From Nocardioides sp. Root682 (lineage in GTDB: Bacteria; Actinomycetota; Actinomycetes; Propionibacteriales; Nocardioidaceae): a stretch of 64,000 nucleotides of DNA. The stretch spans positions 496,001 through 560,000 of the forward strand of contig NZ_LMHJ01000002.1 in assembly GCF_001427795.1 (NCBI RefSeq), in the 5' to 3' direction. Shown one piece after another: positions 42,697 through 51,086 of the stretch. The first letter of the stretch is position 1, and every line of letters starts with the position of its first letter. The translations under genes and the position numbers were made by a program. The notes below the pieces were generated by a model, which was not told the DNA's origin, made no database searches, and saw only the letters and a program-made list of their open reading frames with translations.

Positions 42697-43686
42697 ATGG
42701 AGATTCGTCCGTTCGGCCCCGATGACGTGGCCGAAGTCGACGCGTGGGTCGACCTGACCAACGCCACGAGTTCTGTCGACTCTCCGTGGAACCGGCCGCA
42801 GACCCGAGCGATGGCCGTTGGTCGCTTCCGGCACGGCTGGGACGGCGAGGTCGACACGCCGTACCTCGCGCGGGTCGGCGACGCCGTCGTCGGCAGCGGC
42901 GCGATCAGCACCAGCGAGTACGACAACCTCGAACTGGCGTGGATCCGGGTCGAGGTGCACCCGGAGCATCGCCGTCAGGGCCACGGAGCGGTGATCCTCG
43001 AGGCGCTGCTCGACGAGGCCCGCCGCCGCGGCCGCACGATCATCGCTGCCGAGGCATGGGACACGGCGGCCGCGCACGCGTTCGCGGATCGCCACGCCTT
43101 CGAGAAGAAGCTCGCCTCGATCAACCGCCGCCAGACACTGGCTGACATCGACTGGCCCGAGCTCGACAAGCGGTACGACGCCGCGCTGCCGCACGCGACG
43201 GACTACGTCCTGGAGCGCTGGAGCGTCCCCACCCCCGCGGACCGCCTGGACGCCCTCGCGGTCATGGCGTCGGCGATCAACGACGCCCCGACGGACGACC
43301 TGGACTACGAGGACGAGGTGTTCACTCCCGAGCGGATGGCTGCCTACGAGACGGCCATGGCCGGCCGCGGAGAACGCCTGTTCCGCGTGGTGGCGCGGCA
43401 CGTGCCGTCGGGCGCACTCGCCGCCCAGACCGTCGTCGCGGTTTCCGAGGAGGACCCGACCTGGGGTGACCAGCACGACACGTCGGTGACGCAGGCCCAC
43501 CGTGGCCACCGGCTGGGCCTGCTGCTGAAGGCGGACATGCTGCGCTGGCTGCGCGAGGACGAGCCGCGGCTGCGGACCGTCGACACGTGGAACGCCGAGT
43601 CCAACGACCACATGATCGGCGTCAACGAGATTCTTGGCTACCGGGTGATGGGCCGTGAGTGGGCCTACCAGCGCAACCTGGACTGA
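42697..43686 (+). CDS. GNAT-family N-acetyltransferase, tandem domains
   Basis: 329 aa with two GNAT folds. The N-terminal domain has the acetyl-CoA P-loop VEVHPEHRRQGHGAVILEAL. The C-terminal domain has TSVTQAHRGHRLGLLLKADM followed by TVDTWNAESNDHMIGVNEIL. This tandem layout resembles mycothiol synthase (MshD)-type and Eis-unrelated GNATs, but the substrate is not clear. The ATG at 42697 gives MEIRPFGPDDVAEV, a typical GNAT opening; upstream in-frame starts would run through the promoter. Confidence 0.82.
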   Translation: MEIRPFGPDDVAEVDAWVDLTNATSSVDSPWNRPQTRAMAVGRFRHGWDGEVDTPYLARVGDAVVGSGAISTSEYDNLELAWIRVEVHPEHRRQGHGAVILEALLDEARRRGRTIIAAEAWDTAAAHAFADRHAFEKKLASINRRQTLADIDWPELDKRYDAALPHATDYVLERWSVPTPADRLDALAVMASAINDAPTDDLDYEDEVFTPERMAAYETAMAGRGERLFRVVARHVPSGALAAQTVVAVSEEDPTWGDQHDTSVTQAHRGHRLGLLLKADMLRWLREDEPRLRTVDTWNAESNDHMIGVNEILGYRVMGREWAYQRNLD

Positions 43687-43695
43687 TCGCGCAGG

Positions 43696-43959
43696 TCAGG
43701 AGTAGCGGTGGCTCTTGGCGCTGTGCCCGCGCTCGCGCGTGCAGGTGCGGCCACTCATGTTGCGGTGCCCGCACAGCGACTCGTCGGGCTCCGCACCGTC
43801 AGCCGGCGTCGTGACCTTGGGCGCGGCCTGGGGCGTCGCCTTCTTCGGCGCGGCCTTCGCAGGCGCTGCGCCCTTGGCGGGCGTCGCGGTGCGGGCGTTT
43901 GCTGCTGCGTAGCGGGCTTCGCGCATGGCGCGCAGTCCGTCCATCTTGCTCATCGGCAC
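43696..43959 (-). CDS. Small Ala/Lys/Pro-rich protein with Cys-His tail
   Basis: 87 aa from the GTG at 43959 (AGGGG 6 nt upstream); ATG 43953 is an alternative. An N-terminal helix (SKMDGLRAMREARYAAA) leads to a low-complexity linker (TPAKGAAPAKAAPKKATPQA) and a C-terminal block with CGHRNMSGRTCTRERGHSAK, where two Cys and two His could bind a metal. No family recognised. It fills most of the gap between the GNAT and sigma genes; the rest (43960-44087) shows no gene. Confidence 0.5.
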   Translation of the reverse strand: MPMSKMDGLRAMREARYAAANARTATPAKGAAPAKAAPKKATPQAAPKVTTPADGAEPDESLCGHRNMSGRTCTRERGHSAKSHRYS

Positions 43960-44087
43960 TTCACGCCCCTGACCCTAGGCGACCGTGCCGACAGATCATC
44001 GATCGGCCCGCAAACTTGTCGGGCCGTTCGTGGAACCGATCGCCCGACCTGAGTCATCGTTGTCCATGAGAGGCGAGGAGCGCGCGC

Positions 44088-44600
44088 ATGGACGAGGCAC
44101 AGAAGGCGGAGTACGCCGCCTTCGCGGGAGTGCGCTGGCCCTTCCTCGTCCGGTCAGCGGTGCTCCTTGGTTGCAGCCTCCACGAAGCCGAGGACCTGGC
44201 GCAGACGACCCTGGTGCGGTGTTTCGTCAAGTGGCGTCATGTGGAACGTGCCGACGATCCGGCGGCGTACACGGCGCGCATCCTGATCAACCTGCACCGC
44301 CAGGCGCACCGACGCCGATGGCGGGGCGAGGTCCCCGTAGACGCCCTGCCGGAAGCGCCGCAGCAGGCCGCACCTGTCGGCGTCGTTGAGGCAGAGCTGG
44401 TGCGGAAGGCGCTCGGCGTCCTCAACCCGGAACAGCGCGAGGTCGTCGTCCTCCGGATCCACCTGCAGCTCTCCGAGCGGGAAACCGCGCAGGCGTTGAA
44501 CGTGCCCAATGGAACGGTCAAGAGCCGCTTGTCGCGGGCACTCGCTCGCCTCGCAGAGGATCCCGGCATCCTCGAGCTGCACCACGGAGGTGAGCAATGA
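44088..44600 (+). CDS. SigE-family ECF sigma factor (pair 4)
   Basis: 170 aa. Region 2: SAVLLGCSLHEAEDLAQTTL and FVKWRHVERADDPAAYTARI. Region 4: LNPEQREVVVLRIHLQLSER and ALNVPNGTVKSRLSRALARL. Clear ECF, though the LLTGD block of the other pairs reads LLGCS here. It overlaps the downstream membrane protein gene by 4 nt (ATGA). Confidence 0.87.
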   Translation: MDEAQKAEYAAFAGVRWPFLVRSAVLLGCSLHEAEDLAQTTLVRCFVKWRHVERADDPAAYTARILINLHRQAHRRRWRGEVPVDALPEAPQQAAPVGVVEAELVRKALGVLNPEQREVVVLRIHLQLSERETAQALNVPNGTVKSRLSRALARLAEDPGILELHHGGEQ

Positions 44601-45793
44601 GCGACGACGAGATCATCCGGTACGTCGAAGGCCTGGCCGCCTCCGTGCCGACGTCGGAGGCACCCGTCGGTGCGCTGGTCGCCGCAGGCGAACGCAGCCG
44701 TCGCCGTCGGGGCACGGCACTGGTGACTCTTGCGGCTGCGGCGGCCGTCGTGCTCGTCGTCGGGCTGACCGCGGCGCTGGCGGGCGGCACGGACCACACC
44801 ACCCTGCCCGCTGACGACCCGAGCACTGCCGGGTCGAGTGCGTCTGAGTCGGGCGACCCTCAAGCGGCCCCGGCGCTCGACGGGACGTGGGTGGTCGAGG
44901 CCCTGGTCTCGTCGCGAGGCAACAACCTCTTCCACGACCCCGCTGGTACCGGGTCCGTCCAGCTGACCTTCGACGACGGGACCCTCTCCGGCACGACCGG
45001 GTGCAACAGCATCTTCGGGACGTATCTCCGGAACGGCTCCGAGCTGACCTTCCCCCACGAGGACCTCGGGTCCTCGCTGGTCGCCTGCAAGGACGAGCCA
45101 CCCCTCGTTGAGCGCTTGCTCGACGTCCGGCTCGTGTCGCAGGGCGAGGGCGCAAAGGTCCAGCTCAACGCCGGGAACGGGATGATCGTCGCGGTCCTGG
45201 TCCCGCTGAAGGATGCGGGTGCCGTCATCCCGACGGAGGACGCCAACACCACGGCCCGCGACCTCTGCCAGACGCCGGTCATTGCCTTCGTGGTCAATCA
45301 GGAGCCAGAGACCGAGCGAGCTGCAAGCCCGGAGGCGGCGGTCGAGCCATGGCTCACTGCTGGTCAGGAGTTCCAGTCGGTCGGTCCAGACGGCAACGGC
45401 AACCGGTACGTGAAGGTGGGCGCCGCGGTCGGTGAACCGGCCGCCGTCCACCTCGTCGAGCCCACTGACAGCGGCTGGGTGATCCGACGGACAACCGTGT
45501 GCCTCGTCGAGTCGCCCGAGGAGGACGGGTGCGGCGCGGTCATCGACGCTCCGGACGGCATTCGCTGGACGATCGAACCGGCGGACCCGCCCGGACTCGG
45601 GATCGGTGTGGGAGGGATCTGGCAGCAGGGCCGGATCCCGGCCTGCGCCCGGTTCGACGCCGACGGGATGACGGATCTCGGGCCGCGTGCCCCGGTCGCG
45701 CCGGTCACGCTCTTCACGGCGCAGGAGATGCCTCGGAACGAGGAGCTCACGGTGAGCATCGTCCCTGGCGACGTCCGGAAGCTGCATCCTTGA
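44597..45793 (+). CDS. Membrane-anchored META-domain protein, sigma partner (pair 4)
   Basis: 398 aa. Cytosolic N-terminus, basic GERSRRRRGT, TM helix (LAAAAAVVLVVGLTAALAGG), then outside: a META/HslJ-like domain with GTWVVEALVSSRGNNLF and FDDGTLSGTTGCNSIFGTYL, then a second region of about 200 residues with Cys pairs (TTVCLVESPEEDGCG). META domains are beta-rich periplasmic modules without known catalysis. Expected to sense a surface signal and control the sigma factor upstream. Confidence 0.72.
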   Translation: MSDDEIIRYVEGLAASVPTSEAPVGALVAAGERSRRRRGTALVTLAAAAAVVLVVGLTAALAGGTDHTTLPADDPSTAGSSASESGDPQAAPALDGTWVVEALVSSRGNNLFHDPAGTGSVQLTFDDGTLSGTTGCNSIFGTYLRNGSELTFPHEDLGSSLVACKDEPPLVERLLDVRLVSQGEGAKVQLNAGNGMIVAVLVPLKDAGAVIPTEDANTTARDLCQTPVIAFVVNQEPETERAASPEAAVEPWLTAGQEFQSVGPDGNGNRYVKVGAAVGEPAAVHLVEPTDSGWVIRRTTVCLVESPEEDGCGAVIDAPDGIRWTIEPADPPGLGIGVGGIWQQGRIPACARFDADGMTDLGPRAPVAPVTLFTAQEMPRNEELTVSIVPGDVRKLHP

Positions 45794-45866
45794 CGGAAGG
45801 CCCGCGAGGGAAGGCCCGGTCCGGCGGCCGGTAGGCTCCATGGGCCGAACACCCGAGGGGGACGAC

Positions 45867-46175
45867 ATGGTTGCGAGCCGCTCCGCTCGTGAGAGGAAGG
45901 CCGCCGTACAGGCCGGTCCGCTCGCCAAGGTGAAGATCGACGTCGACGCCAACGACCAGTTCGTCTACAAGATCAACTGCGCGGAGTGCATCGTCCGCGG
46001 TCACATCCACTGGTCGACGCTCCGCCCGGGTGAGGACAACGGTTTCATGGCCGCGATGGACCGCTGGATCTTCCACCTTCGTGAGAAGCACTCCGCGAGC
46101 GAGGCACCGTGCCTGGAGTTCCTCGAGGCCGCCCAGCAGCGCCTGCAGGAGCGTCGCGAGTCCAAGGACGCCTGA
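45867..46175 (+). CDS. Small putative zinc-binding protein, hypothetical
   Basis: 102 aa. After a basic N-terminus (VASRSARERKAAVQAG after Met) come KINCAECIVRGHIHW and WIFHLREKHSASEAPC. The CxxC with HxH and HLREKH resembles a C2H2-like metal site. The ATG at 45867 has AGGGGG 6 nt upstream; the earlier in-frame ATG at 45840 lies too close to TAGGCT (45832-45837) to be transcribed fully. No family recognised. Confidence 0.55.
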   Translation: MVASRSARERKAAVQAGPLAKVKIDVDANDQFVYKINCAECIVRGHIHWSTLRPGEDNGFMAAMDRWIFHLREKHSASEAPCLEFLEAAQQRLQERRESKDA

Positions 46176-46190
46176 GCCCACGGGCTCAGG
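46171..46190 (+). terminator. Palindromic hairpin over the stop codon
   Basis: CCTGAGCCC-AC-GGGCTCAGG, 9-bp arms; the TGA stop of the upstream gene (46173-46175) is in the left arm. Likely an intrinsic terminator for that gene, with the next promoter (TACGGT at 46211) just after it. Confidence 0.55.
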
Positions 46191-46223
46191 TGGACGACAC
46201 GGTTCCGCCCTACGGTCGCGGAC

Positions 46224-46856
46224 ATGCTGAGCAAGAGCGTCCTCTCCCTCGCCGTCCTTCTTCTGCTGAGCAGTGGATGCGGCACCGAACCGAGCGGTGC
46301 CGATGGAGGCCCGGCACCCCTGCCCGATGACACGTACCAGCGGGTGCTGAGCCAGGGCGTCGACCCCGCCCTCGTGCACACCATTGCGTTGTCCGGGTTC
46401 GAGCTGGCGGAGCAGTCCGCCGGGGTGCGCGGCGACTCCGACTACGCCGCGGTGTACGTGCCCGACGAGCCGCCGTACACGACCGAGGTCCACCTCGATG
46501 TCAAGGAAGGCTCCTACGACCGGGCCACCTGCGAGCGAACCCCTCTGGGTGGCCCGAGCGGAGGTCTTCCGGCTCCGGTCGAGTCGTGCGAGGCGGACGG
46601 CACCGGCTGGTACCGCACCGGCGGTGGTTGGCACGAGTACGTCGTCAGCCGGGACGGCCACCACCTCACCGTGGGCGCGCCAACGGCTGCAGTCGACCGG
46701 GACTCCCTGACCAGGGCAGCGCTGGGCGCTCGGCGTCAGGACGGGACGACCCCTGCAGTCCTGCCGCCGTTGTCGCCGGTGACCCGCGGCGACCTGCCGA
46801 CGACCGGTGACGGCGCGCCCGTTGATCCGTACGGCGAGAGCCCGCCCGGCGGGTGA
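46224..46856 (+). CDS. Putative lipoprotein, hypothetical
   Basis: 210 aa. Lipoprotein signal peptide: SKSVLSLAVLLLLSSGCGTE, with lipobox LSSGC and an Asp/Gly/Pro-rich linker after the Cys. The mature part is beta-rich with a Cys pair (ATCERTPLGG, VESCEADGTGW) and a Pro/Gly-rich C-terminus. No family recognised. The ATG is 7 nt after TACGGT (46211-46216), suggesting a leaderless transcript. Ends 4 nt before the convergent dipeptidase gene. Confidence 0.68.
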   Translation: MLSKSVLSLAVLLLLSSGCGTEPSGADGGPAPLPDDTYQRVLSQGVDPALVHTIALSGFELAEQSAGVRGDSDYAAVYVPDEPPYTTEVHLDVKEGSYDRATCERTPLGGPSGGLPAPVESCEADGTGWYRTGGGWHEYVVSRDGHHLTVGAPTAAVDRDSLTRAALGARRQDGTTPAVLPPLSPVTRGDLPTTGDGAPVDPYGESPPGG

Positions 46857-46860
46857 TGGG

Positions 46861-47931
46861 TTACGCGTCGGTGACGTCTGCCTTGGCGGTGTCGTCGAGG
46901 ACGCGGAGGATGTTGCCGCCCATGAGCTTCGCCAGTTCACGGGCGTTCCACCGGCGCTCGGCCAGGCAGTCGATGAGGACAGCGAAACCACTGACGTCCC
47001 CCATGTCGTCGGGGAAGTCGCCGCCACCGTCGTAGTCGGATCCGAGGCCGACATGGTCGATCCCGGCGACCTCCCGGGCATGCTCGATGTGGTCGGCAAC
47101 CTGGTTGACCGTCACCGGCGGACGGGTTCCGTGCTTGCCCTGGTCGTGCCAGTCCCAGTAGTCCGCGCTGACGAACTCCGGAACGAACGCCACCATCAGG
47201 ACGCCTCCGTTGGTCGAGAGCCGGCCGAGGACGTCGTCGGGGACGTTCCGCGGGTGCGGACAGACCTGGTGGCAGGACGAGTGGCTGAAGATGACGGGCG
47301 CGGAACTCACCTCGAGGGTCTGCCGCATGGTGTCGAACGAGCCGTGCGAGAGGTCGGCCAGGACGCCGAGCCGGTTCATCTCGGCCACCACTTCGCGGCC
47401 GAAGCTGGTCAGCCCTCCGTGGGCTCGAACATCCGTGGCCGAGTCGGCCCAGGTGGTGTTGTGGTTGTGGGTGAGCGTCAGGTACTTGACGCCCAGACCC
47501 GCCAGGACGCGCAGCACCGCCAGGGATCCGCCAATGCTGTTCCCGCCTTCGGCACCCAGTAGCGAGGCGATCTGCCCGCGTTCCCACGCGGTCCGGATCT
47601 CGGTCCCCGTGCGCGCCAGGACGAAGGTGTCGGGGTAACGGTCGACCAGGCGGTGGACGAAGTCGATCTGTTCGAGGGTGTACTGGACCGCTTCAGACGG
47701 AGCCAGCCCGCCTCGGGAGTACACCGACCAGAACTGTGCGCCGACCCCGCCAGCACGCAGCCGCTGGATGTCGGTCTTGAAGGGGTGCTCGGGTCCGTCG
47801 AGCCCTTCGACGGTGTACCCGGCGACCATCCGCGAGGACCAGGCCAGGTCGTTGTGCCCGTCGATGATCTGCGACAGGTCGTACGCCTGGTGCGCAACCG
47901 GGTGGGTGTAGGCCGGGCGGGTCGATGTCAT
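46861..47931 (-). CDS. Membrane dipeptidase (M19, renal dipeptidase-like)
   Basis: 356 aa TIM-barrel zinc peptidase. Hydrolyses dipeptides, often those with a D-residue, or other amide substrates. Metal ligands by family motif: H and D in IDGHNDLAWS, E in LLGAEGGNSI, and His in IFSHSSCHQVC; GLGSDYDGGGDFP carries the conserved Asp near the C-terminus. No signal peptide seen, so probably cytosolic here. The ATG at 47931 overlaps the stop of the upstream gene. Confidence 0.88.
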   Translation of the reverse strand: MTSTRPAYTHPVAHQAYDLSQIIDGHNDLAWSSRMVAGYTVEGLDGPEHPFKTDIQRLRAGGVGAQFWSVYSRGGLAPSEAVQYTLEQIDFVHRLVDRYPDTFVLARTGTEIRTAWERGQIASLLGAEGGNSIGGSLAVLRVLAGLGVKYLTLTHNHNTTWADSATDVRAHGGLTSFGREVVAEMNRLGVLADLSHGSFDTMRQTLEVSSAPVIFSHSSCHQVCPHPRNVPDDVLGRLSTNGGVLMVAFVPEFVSADYWDWHDQGKHGTRPPVTVNQVADHIEHAREVAGIDHVGLGSDYDGGGDFPDDMGDVSGFAVLIDCLAERRWNARELAKLMGGNILRVLDDTAKADVTDA

Positions 47932-48329
47932 GTCGGGTCGCCGGACGCGTTGATCAAGGCGTCGGGATCCAGCCGGGGCGGCACGCTCGCGAGCGCCGTC
48001 TGCACCAGCAGGGTCCGTGCCTTCACCAGGACTGCACGGCGCAGCTTGCCCAGCTCGTCGCCGACCAGCCCGGAGACCGCATCGGTCACCTCGCTGTTGG
48101 AGTACGACGGCCGCGTCCCCGGCTCGACATCGACGTCGGGCAGAGCGACCAGCACCGGCAGGATCTGCGACCCCAGGGCGTCGAGGACCTTGAACCGCTC
48201 GTAGCGGTCCATCTCGTTCCACACGGTGTCGATGTCCTTGCCGCCCTTGCGGACCTTGCGGTTCGACGCGACCACGGTCTTGGCCGCTCCGGTCAGCGCC
48301 GCGGTCAGCTCGTGCTCGGTGAATCGCAT
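47928..48329 (-). CDS. Hypothetical helical protein
   Basis: 133 aa from the ATG at 48329. Mostly helical, beginning MRFTEHELTAALTGAAKTVV, with no TM segment. A basic patch (SNRKVRKGGKD) and LVGDELGKLRRAVLVKARTL stand out. No family recognised. It lies 20 nt after ipdC on the same strand, so could be read from the KstR2 operon, but a CATGCT hexamer 6 nt before the ATG suggests its own leaderless promoter. Coupled by ATGA to the dipeptidase gene. Confidence 0.5.
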   Translation of the reverse strand: MRFTEHELTAALTGAAKTVVASNRKVRKGGKDIDTVWNEMDRYERFKVLDALGSQILPVLVALPDVDVEPGTRPSYSNSEVTDAVSGLVGDELGKLRRAVLVKARTLLVQTALASVPPRLDPDALINASGDPT

Positions 48330-48349
48330 GGGGCAAGCATGACGGAACG

Positions 48350-49417
48350 TCACACCAGGTACGACGCCCCCCGCCGGAGCTCCGCCGCCGCTTGTACGAC
48401 GATCCGCTCGATCAGCGCCTCGCACGTCGGCAGGTCGTCGATGACGCCAACGACCTGGCCGCTGGCCAGCACGCCCGCGGACGTGTCGCCCTCGACCAGG
48501 CCGGCGCGCAGCATGGTGGGGGTGTTGGCGGCGAGGGCCATCTGGCCGAGCGTGCGGCCCTGGGCCTTCTTCATGGCCCGGCCGTCCTTGAGCAGCTCGG
48601 TCCACGACATGCCGGTCGACTTCTTGAACTCGAGGGTGCGTCGCGCAGTCGGTCCCCACCTCCGAACCGCGGACGTCTCCTCGAGGGACTCGACGAGCTC
48701 GGTGCGCAGCATCCGGTGCGGCATGCCGTCGACCTTCGCGGTGACGACGGTGTCGGTCAGGCCCTTCTCCAGGTAGAGGTGCTTCACGGCGTCGGGGACA
48801 GCGCTGTCCTGGGTGAGCAGGAAGCGGGTGCCCATGCCGACGCCCGCGGCGCCGTACGACAGGGCAGCAGCGAGGCCGCGGCCGTCGAAGAAGCCACCGG
48901 CGGCGATCACGGGGATGTCGACGGCGTCGAGCACGGTGGGGAGCAGCAGGGTGGTCGGGATGGCGCCGGTGTGGCCGCCGCCCTCGCCGCCCTGCACCAT
49001 CACGGCGTCCGCACCCCAGGCAGCGACCTTCTTCGCGTGCTTGGCCGCGCCGATCGACGGCATCACGACGATGTCGTGCTCCTTGAGCTTCGCGATCAGC
49101 TCCGGCTTCGGGGCGAGCGCGAACGAGGCCACCTTGACGCCGTAGTCGATGAGGAGCTGGCAGCGGGCGGGTGCGTCGCCCGCGTCGGCGCGGAGGTTGA
49201 CGCCGAAGGGCTTGTCAGTGCGGTTCTTGGTCTCGACGATCGCCTTCTCGAGCTCCTCGAAGGTCATCGTGGCCGAGGCGAGGATGCCGAGACCGCCGGC
49301 CTCGGCCGTGCCGGAGACGAGCCGCGGCCCGGAGACCCAGCCCATGCCGGTCTGCACGACCGGGTGCGGGACGCCGACCAGGTCGGTGAAGGGGGTCCGG
49401 ATCAGCTGTTCGATCAC
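48350..49417 (-). CDS. ipdC: FMN-dependent oxidoreductase IpdC (nitronate monooxygenase-like)
   Basis: 355 aa TIM barrel of the NMO/2-nitropropane dioxygenase family. Motifs: HPVVQTGMGWVSGPRLVSGT, ADAVMVQGGEGGGHTG and IPVIAAGGFFDGRGLAAALS (phosphate loop for FMN). The homolog Rv3553 (IpdC) acts on a hydroxylated HIP-derived CoA ester, creating a double bond needed before ring opening. The GTG at 49417 overlaps the ipdB stop. Last of echA20-ipdA-ipdB-ipdC. Confidence 0.88.
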   Translation of the reverse strand: MIEQLIRTPFTDLVGVPHPVVQTGMGWVSGPRLVSGTAEAGGLGILASATMTFEELEKAIVETKNRTDKPFGVNLRADAGDAPARCQLLIDYGVKVASFALAPKPELIAKLKEHDIVVMPSIGAAKHAKKVAAWGADAVMVQGGEGGGHTGAIPTTLLLPTVLDAVDIPVIAAGGFFDGRGLAAALSYGAAGVGMGTRFLLTQDSAVPDAVKHLYLEKGLTDTVVTAKVDGMPHRMLRTELVESLEETSAVRRWGPTARRTLEFKKSTGMSWTELLKDGRAMKKAQGRTLGQMALAANTPTMLRAGLVEGDTSAGVLASGQVVGVIDDLPTCEALIERIVVQAAAELRRGASYLV

Positions 49418-50190
49418 GACGACACCTCTGCAACGGGCTCGGGCACCTCGCGGAAGCGCAGGCCCTTGGGGTCGAGCACCTCGCGGATGATGATCAGTTC
49501 CTCGAGGGACGGCTCGCGCGTCGTCGGTACGTCGGCGGGGATGTCGAGCACGAATCCGGTCGCCTCGACGATCTCCTCGACGGTCACGCCCGGGTGCACG
49601 GAGAGCAGCCGGACCGTGTCGTCGGCACCCTTCACGTCGAAGACGGCGAGGTTGGTGACGATCCGGTGGATGTCGTTGTACTTCGAGGCGCCGGGGCCGG
49701 CCGCCTTCGCGCGGGCCGGGCCGACGCCGGAGACGATGTCGACGTTCTCGACGAAGACCCGGGTGTTGTGCTTCGGGACCCAGTACGACGTCCGGTTGTT
49801 CACCGTGTTGCCCGGCGCACCGCGGGAGCCCAGCAGCTGCCGCTTCGGTTGGGCGAAGTCACCGATCGCGGAGATGTTCTGGTTGCCCTGTCGGTCGACC
49901 TGCGTCGCGCCCATCATCACGTGGCGCTTGCCGTACGCGACCACGTCGAAGACGCGGCGGAACGGGATCCAGCCCTCGACGACGTCGGCCTTCGCGAACA
50001 GCGGGGGAGTCCCGGCGAGGAAGAGCGACTCCCCGTCGGAGATCACCAGGTCCGGGTTGGAGGTCAGTCGGGCGAGCCGGACCCCCAGCATCGGGAGCAT
50101 GCCCATCGGCGAGGCGAAGATCTCGCCGTCGTCCTTGAACGCATCGGCGATGGCAGCTGCGCAGACGTCCGCACGGGAGAACTCGGTCAT
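49414..50190 (-). CDS. ipdB: COCHEA-CoA hydrolase subunit IpdB (CoA-transferase fold)
   Basis: 258 aa, beta subunit of a class I CoA-transferase-like enzyme. With IpdA it hydrolyses ring C of COCHEA-CoA rather than moving CoA. Recognisable: FASPMGMLPMLGVRLARLTS, HVMMGATQVDRQGNQNISAI and VFDVKGADDTVRLLSVHPGV. The ATG at 50190 shares one base with the ipdA stop (TGATG); a GTG at 50193 is also possible. Immediately followed by ipdC. Confidence 0.9.
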   Translation of the reverse strand: MTEFSRADVCAAAIADAFKDDGEIFASPMGMLPMLGVRLARLTSNPDLVISDGESLFLAGTPPLFAKADVVEGWIPFRRVFDVVAYGKRHVMMGATQVDRQGNQNISAIGDFAQPKRQLLGSRGAPGNTVNNRTSYWVPKHNTRVFVENVDIVSGVGPARAKAAGPGASKYNDIHRIVTNLAVFDVKGADDTVRLLSVHPGVTVEEIVEATGFVLDIPADVPTTREPSLEELIIIREVLDPKGLRFREVPEPVAEVSS

Positions 50191-51086
50191 CACTTGGCTC
50201 CTTCGAGCTCGGTGTGGAAGGCAACGACGGCTGCCTGGTAGGCCGCTTCGTCACCGGAGAGGAATCGCTCCTCGAACGCGGCCCAGTCCTCGTCGGAGCC
50301 GCCCGCCGCGGCGGCGTACGCCTTCTGGAATTTCTCGTCGCGCTCGTAGTCCGGGGTGCAGACCGTGAAGTGCGCACCGTTCGGCGTCTCCACGACGCCG
50401 TCGACCATCATCCGGCTGATCAGCAGGCGCTGCACCGGGGTGTCGACTGTGAGGCCGGCCGTGTCGACGATCTGCTCGACCGAGACGAACGCCTTGTCCG
50501 CGGCCTGCACGAACAGGTCGTCGAAGTACGGGTCCGGGCCGAGGTACGTCGCGTTGCCGTGGACGTCCGCGCGGTTGAGGTGCACCAGGGCGACGTCGAG
50601 CTTGAGTGCCGGCACGGCGGTCAGCTCCTCGAAGTCGCCGTTCTCGTCGGCGTACGGCGACGCGACGGTCTTGATCCACGCGTTGTTGACGAGTACGTCG
50701 GAGCCGAGCCCCGCGCGCATCGGGAGGAACGGCAGCCGCTGGGCCGCGGCGTACAGGCCGGTCTGGAACATGCCTTCGTCGAGCTCGACGACCTCGGGGA
50801 TCGTGCCGTTCTGCCGCGCACGCTGGAAGTTGGGCTCCAGCGGGATCGAGTCGAGGGAGACGAACGCGTAGACGACCTTGCGGATCTTGCCGGCCCGGGC
50901 GAGCAGGCCGACGTCGGCGCCACCCCAACTGACGATGGTCAGGTCCTTGAGGTCCGAGCGCAGGATGGCGCGGACCAGGGCCATCGGCTTGCGCCGCGGA
51001 CCCCACCCGCCGATGCCGATCGTCATTCCGTCGGAGAGCTGGGCGACGACCTCGTCGATCGTCATCTGCTTGTCGCGGGGCTTCAT
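50190..51086 (-). CDS. ipdA: COCHEA-CoA hydrolase subunit IpdA (CoA-transferase fold)
   Basis: 298 aa, alpha subunit. N-terminal MTIDEVVAQLSDGMTIGIGG and WGPRRKPMALVRAI are CoA-transferase features. VVELDEGMFQTGL contains E101 and E104; a Glu near 105 of IpdA is reported as catalytic in M. tuberculosis, so E104 is the likely counterpart (from memory). LVHLNRADVHGNATYLGPDP and FVSVEQIVDTAGL complete the fold. The ATG overlaps the echA20 stop. The ribosome site (GAGGAGAA) belongs to the repeat-derived end of echA20. Confidence 0.9.
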   Translation of the reverse strand: MKPRDKQMTIDEVVAQLSDGMTIGIGGWGPRRKPMALVRAILRSDLKDLTIVSWGGADVGLLARAGKIRKVVYAFVSLDSIPLEPNFQRARQNGTIPEVVELDEGMFQTGLYAAAQRLPFLPMRAGLGSDVLVNNAWIKTVASPYADENGDFEELTAVPALKLDVALVHLNRADVHGNATYLGPDPYFDDLFVQAADKAFVSVEQIVDTAGLTVDTPVQRLLISRMMVDGVVETPNGAHFTVCTPDYERDEKFQKAYAAAAGGSDEDWAAFEERFLSGDEAAYQAAVVAFHTELEGAK

